A model generated the notes under the pieces. That model was not told the DNA's origin, ran no database searches, and saw nothing but the letters and a program-made list of their open reading frames with translations. The translations under genes were made by a program, and so were the position numbers. From Tubiluchus corallicola (Eukaryota; Priapulida; Priapulimorpha; Priapulimorphida; Tubiluchidae): a DNA stretch of 64,000 nucleotides. Positions 17,901-29,711 of this stretch are shown here, piece by piece. Position 1 is the first letter of the stretch; each line of letters begins with the position of its first letter. The stretch spans positions 20,644 through 84,643 of the forward strand of contig JAQGDQ010000882.1 of NCBI GenBank assembly GCA_030141605.1, read 5' to 3'.

Positions 17901-20900
17901 GTTGCTGTTGTTGTTGTGGTTGCTGTTGCTGTTTTTGTTGTTGTTGTTGCTGTTGCTGTTCCTGCTGCTGCTGTTGCTGTTGCTGCTGCTGCTAATCTAC
18001 TATTGTTATACTGCAGTAATGCTCAGTGGCAATCTCCTGGTTTACTGATGTTTACTATTATTATTATTGCAGTGTTGGTGAATTGAGTCCCAGAGCAGTC
18101 GGGGAGCTTGTCTCATTAGAGACATTTATGTCAAATTTCGTTGATAAAATTCTGGACCAAAGAGATGGAGCCATTGTTTTCTTTGTACAGGATGTGGTAA
18201 GGATAATTATTACAAAATATCTTTAGATGCTCAACAAAATCTTTGCAATTACAAAGCCTGTGTTGTAGTGGAGCATTTGTTGATATGATATGTGCACTAC
18301 AGTTAAACGACCAGAGTTGATAGTGTGTCTGGACTTTTAGTTTAAATAGGATTTTATTTTGTGTTTTATTTTTGAAAATGTAGCTGCTTGAATAAGTGGT
18401 CAATACTGCTTGAATAAGTGGTCAGTACTGCTTGAATAAGTGGTCAATACTGCTTGAATAAGTGGTCAGTACTGCTTGAATAAGTGGTCAATGTCAATAC
18501 TGCTTGAATAAGTTGTCAATACTGCTTGAATAAGTGGTCAATACTGCTTGAATAAGTTGTCAATACTGCTTGAATAAGTGGTCAATGTCAATACTGCTTG
18601 AATAAGTTGTCAATACTGCTTGAATAAGTGGTCAATACTGCTTGAATAAGTGCTCAATGTCAATACTGCTTGAATAAGTTGTCAATACTGCTTGAATAAG
18701 TGGTCAGTACTGCTTGAATAAGTGGTCAATACTGCTTGAATAAGTGGTCAATACTGCTTGAATAAGTGGTCAGTACTGCTTGAATAAGTGGTCAATATTG
18801 CTTGAATAAGTGGTCAATACTGCTTGAATAAGTGGTCAATACTGCTTGAATAAGTGGTCAATACTGCTTGAATAAGTGGTCATTACTGCTTGAATAAGGG
18901 TCAGTACTGCTTGAATAAGTGGTCAATACTGCTTGAATAAGTGGTCAATACTGCTTGAATAAGTGGTCAATACTGCTTGAATAAGTGGTCAGTACTGCTT
19001 GAATGAGTGGTCAAGGAGTGACTTATTTTTTCAGCTTAGCATCGAGGACATCACTAAATACGGGGATGTGTACAACGTGAACGGCAACGGCGGTTCTTTC
19101 AAGAATCTAAAGGTACGGCATTTTTTTTGAAGGAATAACCAACCCTCGAATAACATTTATTGCATTTTAATATACAATTAACGCTATTGAAACCAGAACA
19201 CAATACACGCGCATAGAATGCTCTGCTTAAAAATGTAAAAGAAATTTAAATATTTTTTATCTCCCGCCAAACGAACGTTGATGCCGACGTATTTAAAAAA
19301 TGACGTAAGCTGGTGTCTGCTGGGCAGCGTGAATGCTGTGAAGGTAAGTTGTGATGAAGGTACGCGTTGAGAAATTTCTACAGTCCAGTCAGAAGTTCAG
19401 TTATTCTAGCGTTGTATTTAAATGTGCTTTTGTAAAAATTAGTCATTTGATCAATTATGACCAAGATTAAGGTGGTTACGAAGCTTTAAACCACAGGATT
19501 GTATCACGTAAAATCTTTATGTAATCAACATAAAATGTGTAAATGTAATTAATTTACAGATTTTTGTTGACTTTTAAAAACGCACATAATGCTGCCAGCA
19601 CGTAGTAGGTGACGGGTTGGTTACTTAGCTTATAGAGTTCGCTCTATGAGTTTAAAAAGGGTCATGGCTTTTGCTTTAACTCGGAATTTGGTTGGTCCAT
19701 CCGACTGGGTCTCTCCAGTTTGTCCTCTTCAAGCGTTAGTATTAAATTCAGTCTGAATGACTTGTCACTGCCACCACCAATTACATGGATATGGTTATTA
19801 ATCGTATTTTAATATACAATTAGAAATATTGAAATCACAATGCAAAATACGCGCATAGAATGGTTTGCTTACAAATGTAAAAGAAATTTAAATATTTCTT
19901 ATCTTCCGCCAAACAAACTTTGATGGCGGCATATTTAAAAAACGATGTAAGCTGGTGTCTGCTGGGCAGCGTGAATGTTATGAAAGTACGCGTTGCAAAA
20001 TTTCTACAGTTTGCTTAGAAGTTTCGTTATTCTAATGTTGTGTTTAACTGTGTTTATCTAGAAATTAGTTATTTCATCAATTATGATCAAATTTAAACTG
20101 GTTACATTGCTTTAATCTTCAGGATTACACCTTAAAATGTGTAAGTAATTAATATTAATTGTGTAAATAATTAATTTACAGATTTTTGTTGACTTTTAGA
20201 TACACATGTAAACTTGCCAGCACGTAGTAGGTTCCGAGTGGATTACTTAGTTTATAGAGTTCGCTCTATAAGTTAAAAAAGATTCTGAAGCACTTGGCGG
20301 GATAAGTGTTTATATTGCAAGGAAACCAGATGACACCATTTTTCGTCCAAGCGTAAAGTTGACTTTAAGTTGATTTTACTAATTACACGAGATGCTTAAT
20401 ACAATTTTCCCAAATAATAAAATGAGGTCAGCTTCCCGAGAGACTTGGCTTTTGCTTTGATGGTCGTAAAAATTTGTTTAAACCGTTATTGAAAAATCGT
20501 CTTTTTTGTGCGATTCCAAATTAATTTTTTGAGCAACTTTATTTCATTCAGAAAAGCAAATTCCTTTTTTAGTAAAAATGTGTAAAAATAATTACGTCAT
20601 ATGCTATTTTTAGAAACATTTGGATGACGCCGGCACCGCCAGGTTCCTGTCGGCGGTCGTTGCTCCAGCACGGGCCGCGATACATCTTAAGGAAAAATTT
20701 TCAGGACGTGTGGAGGTGGTGAAGCCGGACGACGTTCGTGACGGGATCAAGCCAAAAGATGGCGTACTGTATTTAATCAAGCTGCCGGACACTAGCCCGA
20801 GCGATCGTGGAGCGTCTTTACGTGAAAATGGTTCGTTATCGCCTCGTTCATTTCTCTGTCAGTTTATATATCCTCTTGTATCTACATATGTAATTAGTAG

Positions 20901-21240
20901 TTTGCGTGGGATGTAAATTCAATTCAATTTCGTCTTTCTCATTTTGTTTGTGTTGTGTTTTGTTTTTCTCGGAAGGTTCGTAGAGAAAACCAGAAAACAC
21001 TTCACCAGATTAAACTAGTTTATTAAGCGAGAATTCTACAACACAAAAGTATGAAGGAACGCGAAATGATTACACTAAACGTGAAAATCTGGAAAACGTT
21101 TAAGTGTATCTGAAAATACAAGTATACAAGAGAATGTGTAAGTGGCTCCCGTGTGAATCTGCGTGTGTGCATCTCAGCGGCCTGCTTCGCCTTTCTCTCT
21201 CTCTCTCCCCTCTCCCTCTTTCTCTCTTTCTCTCTCTCCT

Positions 21241-21287
<47 letters not shown>

Positions 21288-21312
21288 TTCTCTCTTTCTC
21301 TCTCTCTCTCTT

Positions 21313-21390
<78 letters not shown>

Positions 21391-24300
21391 GTCTCTCTCA
21401 GCGGTCTGCTTCGCCTTATATTGGGTGCCAGGGAACATTGTAGACGTTTCTTTCTAGAAATTCTACAAGGTAAGACGATTATTCTAATGGAACATTCTAC
21501 AATGTTCTATTTAATTCTAATAGATGCCAGCGATCTCCACAACAGTTTGCTTCAACTCTACGACGAATTTGAAAATGAAGCGAAATAAGAAATTAGGCAA
21601 CAGTAGCTGTCGTGCTTGAATAATGTATGAAATGTTTATAATGTATGAAAACAAACAGAATAAAAATGAAGCAATAATGTATGAAGCAAACAAAATAAGA
21701 ATGATGAAATTGAATTGATTTTACTCTTACGCAAACTACTAATTTTGTAGATATAGATATATATACCGGGTTTCGCATAACTATAACAAAGCCTAGCTAC
21801 ATTAGCAAATTTAGCAAACATGGTAACCATGTCCTGTTTAAAAATTGTACAGTAATTTCAGGGTTTTAAGAAGATTTCTTCTCTTGTTTTTTTATGTGGT
21901 TGTTTTTATAGCTGATTGAAATCTAGAAGAATTTGTCTATTGCATATTTGAAGTTTCTATTTGTATAGTTTACTTTTTGCTAATAGAAGGCACCAGTTCA
22001 TTTGATTGTATAGTAGTGAGAATGTTTTGTTTCTACACCTTTACAGTTCTTTGACTTTTGATTGTGTAGTAGTGACAATGTTTTGTTTCTACACCTTTAC
22101 AGTTCTTTGACTTTTGATTGTATAGTAGTGAGAATGTTTTGTTTCTACACCTTTACAGTTCTTTGACTTTTGATTGTATAGTAGTGAGAATGTTTTGTTT
22201 CTACACCTTTACAGTTCATTGACTTTTGATTGTATAGTAGTGAGAATGTTTTGTTTCTATATCTTATAGTTTTTGACTTTTGATTGTATAGTAGTGACCA
22301 TGTTTTGTTTCTATACCTTACCATTTTTTACTTTTGATTGTATAGTAGTGAGAATGTTTTGTTTCTCTACTTTACAGTTTTTTGACTTTTGATTTTATAG
22401 TAGTAGCAATGTTTTGTTTCTATACCTTACAGTTTTTTACTTTTGATTGTATAGTAGTGGTAATGTTTTGTTTCTACACCTTACAGTTTTTTGACTTTTG
22501 ATTTTATAGTAGTGAGAATGTTTTATTTCTGTACCTTGGCAGTAATAATGTTCTGTTTTTATACCATGCAGTTTTTTGAATTTGATACAGATCAGCTGAT
22601 TGGTCAAGTGACAGATTCCCTAGAGAAGGCCGGAGTAAAGTACACGGCTTTCTATACTGGAGTCCAGAATTCGAGACTCGATCGGGTGTGTTTCTTGTTT
22701 CTTTCTATTTTTTAATTATTTAAATTTTTTTATTGGCGTAGGAATGCACCAAATATTCGCATCACCGAATTTTTTCCCCGAATATCAGTATGAAAATTCA
22801 GCCGTGTAAACTTCAGTTGTAATCAGTAAAGGTTTGGCGAACCTAGTGTATAATTTTCTGTTAATCTTATAAAAATTTAGACGAAGAAAACTGATAGTAA
22901 ATAGCAAACGCGATACAACGGCCGCCATTTTGTTTTTACTAAGAAAACTGATAGTAAATAGCACACACAACACAACAGCCGCCATTTTGTTTTTACTAAG
23001 AAAACTGATAGTAAATAGCAAATGCAACACAACGGCCGCCATTTTGTTTTTACTAAGAAAACTGATAGTAAATAGCAAACACAACACAACAGCTGCCATT
23101 TTGTTTTTACTAAGAAAACTGATAGTAAATAGCACACAGAACACAACGGCCGCCATTTTGTTTTTACTAAGAAAACTGATAGTAAATAGCAAACACGACA
23201 CAACAGCCGCCATTTTGTTTTTACTAAGAAAACTGATAGTAAATAGCACACACGACACAACAGCCGCCATTTTGTTTTTACTAAGAAAACTGATAGTAAA
23301 TAGCAAACACGACACAACAGCCGCCATTTTGTTTTTACTAAGAAAACTGATAGTAAATAGCCAGCATGACACAACAGCCGCCATTTTGTTTTTACTAAGA
23401 AAACTGATAGTAAATAGCAAACACGACACAACAGCCACCATTTTGTTTTTTGCTTCTGAATGATAACTTAAAGAATGCGATGCATCATCGGTACGCTCAT
23501 CGTGTCAATGCGCAGTGGCGTTGCTCATATATGACGAAATAAATCCATGAGAGTTTTGAAAACCCGAACTAGAAAACGATTATACAATTGTAATTTTACT
23601 TAAGTACTGTTTTTATTCATCGTACGAAATAGTTTAAACAGCTTTTGAAAGAATTAGGGCTGCTTTTAAGATGCTTAATACTTTACTACATAAACTGAGC
23701 ATTAAATACAAACAAAGAAATCAAATCAGAACAATTCTGCGAAGTCGGGGATGAGAATTTTTCGCGGATACACGGAATTCCGAGTTTTTGGAAGACCAGT
23801 AGTGCCATTTTTGTAAATCACGTAAATTCGTTGAGAAAATTTTTACGGACCCAGCACATTATTTCACAAGCTGACCGCTAGTTGGCAGGCCGTCACTTTG
23901 TTTACATCACGTACATCAGTGCAACCACGTGTTTATCTCTATGTATAAAAATATAGAATCAATTGTGCGGAGTTATTTGAGTCAATTACAGACAGTTTTT
24001 ATATACTTTTGCATAGGAGCGGCCGGTACTTAGGCGCTTTTGAGACAATTAGGTATCATGTATCCTTGATAGTTGGATATTTTAAATTATGCATGAAACA
24101 AGGTAACTGATATTTTAAGTCCACTTAGAGGTCCTTTATGGTCACAAAATTGCAATTTGTTGCTGGCTTCAAGGGGCCTCCCAACCCCCGGCCTGTTTCA
24201 GAGTTTTTTGCGATTTGTCATTCTCACCCATCACCACTAATAGAGTTTTTAAATCCTTTCAGTTGGAATTCTAACAAAATTCGTTTCAATTTCCACAAAA

Positions 24301-27300
24301 AATTGGTTTGGCTTCTGTCCCGTCTTCCAATTTAACTTGATGTTTTCGTTTCGGCAGCCCCAGCCGATCAGGTGGTTCCTAAGCGTAAAAAATTTGGCTT
24401 TAGTTCGATTGATGAAAATGTGCACTCTTAAATTGGGAGATCAATTTCTCGCTTTAGCCGTTACTGCTAAAGTACTTCTACGTTTTGCCAATAGGTGGAG
24501 CAGCTGCAGCACAAGATTCGAGTCGCTCGGCAGTTGTTGCAAACGGAAGACGAAGACGATCCAATTTTAATAAAAGACACGTGTTTACTGTTCTACACGA
24601 CTCAAGTGAAGCTACAGCTGATACCTGCCGTAGCGAACTCGACTTACGAACTGCCCAATGATAAAGCTGAACAGAGTTCTAGCTGTGGTGGAGAAAATGG
24701 TACACGTAACAGGTACGAAAACCGAAAACAAAGCGAACAGCTCGTTCGGAGCACTAACTTTTATTGTGATATCTGTGGAAGTTGGAATTGTACATTGTAG
24801 TTAGGTGCTGCCATCTATGTGCTAATCCTGTTACATTCTACCAGCTGACTTACCTTCTGTGTAATTGTATGGTCCAGTGAATGCATACACACTGGTCCTC
24901 TCCTTATCTAAAGTTAATGGTTGTTGTGAAGCCTGTGCAACTCTGCATAGGTCAAGTTCTATACCTGTATACTGACTGTGAAACAGGTTTTACTGACTGT
25001 TTTTTTGCTTTCTAGTTTTTGCTCAATGTTCAGTGCAGCAGTTTTGCTACTCATGTTTTCTGTAGTTCAATAAACACTTTTCTGCTGTGTGCAGTGCAAA
25101 TATTTATTAGAGATTTTTGGTTCCTATCCATACTTCTCTGTGCCTAAACTCAATCATAACAAAGAGACTGAACAACAACTTCAAAAATGACTTTCACAAT
25201 ATCAAATCAGTTAGCTTTACTAGACTAAAGTGTCGCCATCTATTGTTAAAATTCAAATATGAATGTGACATCTTTGATTTCAAATCTAATTGGATTTGAT
25301 TCTCTCATGTCAATGATTCTATGTGTCAGCGGAAACACGAATTTTGCCAATACACTCGTATCTCGGTTTGCCGGGGACATCACTTTTACGAATATCGGAA
25401 AATTCAGAGGAAATCTGAGCCGTGCAAAAGTCCCGCATACTACGGACGCAGTCTGTTGTTTCGCGAGCTGACCGCTAGTTGTCGGGCCGTCAGTTTGTTT
25501 ACAGCCGACAAGCAGGTGGCGACACGTGTGCTGCTTGTATGTCAGCGTATTTAGTGCTTTAATCAATGTGAGCGGTTTAGAGTCAATTATGCGGAGTTAT
25601 CTGAGTCATTTGCTGACAGTTTTTATATATTTTTGCTTAGAAGCGGTTTTAGAGACAATTAGGCAATTGATTCTGCATTACCATGAGTGTAATACATTGT
25701 GCCTATTATATTACCTTAATATCAGGTAACACGGACGCAGGGTAAATTCGGACCGACGTCTCCCTGGTTTTGTCCGGCAAACCAAGATATAAGTGTAGCT
25801 CATTCTTGAAAGTTGAATGACGAAAGGCTAACCACTTTAAGGTTTCTTGAGATGTCTTTAAAAAGTGACAAACTTGACCAGAACTGTGCTTCTAGTTTAT
25901 TAGTTGCAATTTTCCGTGCGTTACAAAATTTTGTGCGTTACAAAATTTTCCGTGCGTTACCAAATTTTCCGTGCGTTACAAAATTTTCCGTGCGTTACAA
26001 AATTTTCCATGCGTTACAAAATTTTCCATGCGTTACAAAATTTTCCGTGCGTTACAAAATTTTCCATGCGTTACAAAATTTTCCGTGCATTACAAAATTT
26101 TCCGTGCGTTACAAAATTTTCCATGCATTACAAAATTTTCCATGCATTACAAAATTTTCCATGCATTACAAAATTTTCCATGCATTAGAAAATTTTCCGT
26201 GCGTTACAAAATTTTCCATGCATTACAAAATGGAAATTTATTTGAAATTGAATTGTCAAAAAGAAAATGCGTGTTCAAATTTGAACTTCTGATAAAATTG
26301 ACCGCATAAGTTTCATTAAGTATTTATGAATGGCAATAGTCTCGTTGAGTAATGTTTGAAGTTTGTAATATTGAAAGGAAATAAAATATTTATCTATCTA
26401 AAAATTTCGCCATTTATCGAGCGTAACTTTCATTTACTTCCGTTGTCTTTAATTACTTCTTTCTCTTTTTCAGCATTCAGTTGACGTACAAGAATGTGGG
26501 CAAGATTGAGAAACTTGTGTTTAAACTCAGCGCCGTGAAGTCAGTCGCCGACTATGGCTGGTGGAGCGTTTCCAGCGCCACAGTTGCCATCACGGGAAAA
26601 CTGGGTGAGTCTTCGTTTTAATCTTCTAACTTAATATTGGAATTTATGTCGCTTCAGAACGGATTTACTCTGGATGTAGTTCGGTCAGAGATTAGGTTTG
26701 GTTATATACGTATCGTTCTCCATAACAGTTCTTGTCTGTGTCCACATTGCAGGGGTGTATTAACCATTAGACTGACTAGACTATAGACCAGAGCGCCAGG
26801 CGTCACATTTTAGGAAAAAATCGTATTCTCCTTCGAAAATGTGTAAAATTTCATCTTCATGTAAAAGGTGCATTTTATAACACGCCACAGGCATTTACTG
26901 AATGCAGCTTTTATATAAGTGCCACATAACGAACAGGTGCAAAGTATTATACAGCAAGCAGTTGCTCAGCCTGCTTGTATGTAAATGCTATATGCAAATA
27001 CATGTAATTAATAAAGACCGCATAGAAACTAGGTTAATAGTGTTTCTAATACACCACAAGTAATTGTTTAATCTGCTCATTACATAAACAACCATAAATT
27101 CATACTAGAGATGGGCGGGGCAGAACTATCAATCTAGGGTGTCATAAAGTGTTGATACGCCCCTGCCGCAGGGTCATTAAGTCAGGTAAGGCTGGAGACA
27201 AGAGACAAAACGTTAAGTTAATAATCTACATTCAGCTGGTACTTGATGAATTCGATGAGATTTTTCAAAATTTGTTTGAGAAATTCGGCAGACAGTGGCT

Positions 27301-29669
27301 AAAGCAATAATTTCTACATGCAAAAAAACAGGTAAACAGATGCAAATCGAACAACGATTAGTTTTGATCATAGTATTCATGTAAAATATGTAACGAATAT
27401 TTTTTAATTTGTACATGCTTTTAGAATAATAATATTAATGCTAAGAATGGTCTCATGTCGTGATGGAGCATGAGGATTGATGGTTACAGCATTTGTTAGG
27501 GCAGGTAGCTAACCCTCAGCTGTCTTTCTTCCTCCGTCAAATTAAACTAGTTTATTAAGCGAGAATTCTACAACACAAAAGTATGAAGGAACGCGAAATG
27601 TTTACAGTAAACGTGAAAATCTGGAAAACGTTTGAGTGTATCTGAAAATACAAGTATACAAGAGAATGTGTAAGTGGCGTCCGTGTGAATCTGCACGTGT
27701 CTGTCAGCAGCCTGCTTCGCCTTATATAGGGTGCCAGGGAACATTCTAGACGTTTCTTTCTAGAACATTCTACAAGGTAAGATGATTATTCTAACGGAAC
27801 ATTCTACAATGTTCTATTTAATTCTAATAGATGCCAGCAATCTCCACAACACTAAGTGATCAGGCAACAACGCTGAGTAGGCTTGAAAACTCCGACGTGA
27901 GTTGGATTCGAACCGACAACCTCCGCGTCAACACTTTTTCCGTAACCGCTAAGTGAGGTGGCCTTCCGTAACCTGTTTTGTGCAGGCATTATTGCATTTT
28001 TTGCTTTTTAGGACCGAATACAACGTTTGACGGCGGGGAGAGGAAACTTGTTTCAACCAGTTGGACATCACCGCTTGGCTATTCGTACCACTGTAGCGAC
28101 GACATGCTGAATCAAGATCGAAACCAACAAACAAACGCCACATTTACAAACGAAGTTGCGATAAAGTTTGAAGGATTACAGGTAGAGAATGAATTCCTGT
28201 GAAGGAGTAATCCTTTACTGGATGGCAGTTTTAGTATCGTGTACCATTTCTAATATTGCAAACTGGCAATTTAAAGGAAAGATCAAGCTTTCTGGGACGT
28301 TAGGCTTATTTCGTTGTTTGCAAAAGTGCCTGAAAAATTTAGTAATAAAAGTGTGATACCCGCTTAGTAAAATCACTTTGAAGTGACGGCTCCCATTTTG
28401 AATGCCCATTCGTCCACCAATGACATCATTCGTCAGCTGAAGAACAACAGTGATTTGTTAATTTCCGTCAAAAGTATGAAGTTTTTACAAATAATTAGAC
28501 GAGTAATTTAGTGATAATTTTTCCATGAACATTAGGTAAGCTGCAAATGTTTCACTTAGTCTAAACGACACGCACTTACTGAAAGCCGTTCACTTGCATA
28601 AACGATATCGTATATATTAATTTCGCTGGTATATATATATATATAAGATTTGAGGCTACAGCTCCGACGACGGCACCATTAGCGGCGATCTATACATCAA
28701 ACGAAAGATCTCGATCAAGTGTCGTGCCATTGGGGGTTTATTTTTCGAATCTGATGTGATGAAAGATAACGTGATGAATTATCAAGTTTTTTGATACAGA
28801 ACATGATAACGTGATGAATTATCAAGTTTTTCTTAAAACTACCAGTGATGAATCAATTCTCGCTGGGCTCAGTAACAATGTAATTTTTTAAAACTGCGCT
28901 ACTGGGTGTTGCAAAAAAAACTGTGACGATCAAGTGTCGTGCCATTGGGGGTTTATTTTTCGAATCTGGCCCACCGGGAGGACCGGGAGACGTAAAACCT
29001 CCAAAAATGATCGATGACAAATTTTTTTTGGCCGTTTTTTGCAAAAGTTATATGTCTGAGATCTGGAGAACGGGAATGGGCTGGGGGCGGCGCCCGCCAT
29101 AGATAGATAGCCCGTTCAGCGGTTGGCGTATATAGAATTCGCGAGAGGGCCACGGCATTTTTGAAATTTTGACCAAACAGCCTGCGGAAAAAACGTTATA
29201 GCAGCGCCTGGTGGGACTCTCTGAAGGAGATATATAGCTCTTTAGAAAGCTGAAGAACAGGGCTACACGATGATGTGAGCTATATTTTAGGACAGGTCCA
29301 CCAAGAGGAGTGCCAATGAGTTAATTAGATGTTCTATTCTTGGCAGTTTTCGCTTGGAAAACTGCTGACGCAAAGCCATTGTTCTGACGTCATCCATTAT
29401 ACTCTGCCTATAATCTTATAACTTTAATTCACTAAAGCTGCTACTGGCTTTGCGTTTTAAATGAGGACTATGCAGGATGTTTGCGTATTATTGATTATAA
29501 GTGGATTTATAAGCAAAATTTTTTGCAGGGCCTTTTCTAGTCTATATATTAATTCTCTTGGTATGGGCTTAATATATAAGATTCGAGGCTACAGCTCCAA
29601 CGACGGCACCATTTGCGGCGATCTATATATGAAACGAAAGGTCTCGATCTAGTGTCTTGCCATTGGGGG

Positions 29670-29711
<42 letters not shown>

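Noticed and set aside
17645-18086. Poly-Cys, poly-Leu and Ala/Val frames
   Set aside because: Three phases of a TTG/CTG microsatellite.
21100-21588. Ser/Leu-rich and Arg/Glu-rich frames
   Set aside because: CT/GA microsatellite within a dispersed repeat; the other copy at 27542 lacks it.
22785-23463. Long open frames (177-218 codons) on both strands
   Set aside because: They are made wholly of a 57-bp tandem repeat in an intron; open on both strands because the period is a multiple of three.
24337-24570. Possible extra ATP6AP1 exon after ttcggcag at 24352
   Set aside because: Exon 5 joins the exon at 24495 in phase and the protein aligns through the junction; the candidate adds unsupported sequence or stops.
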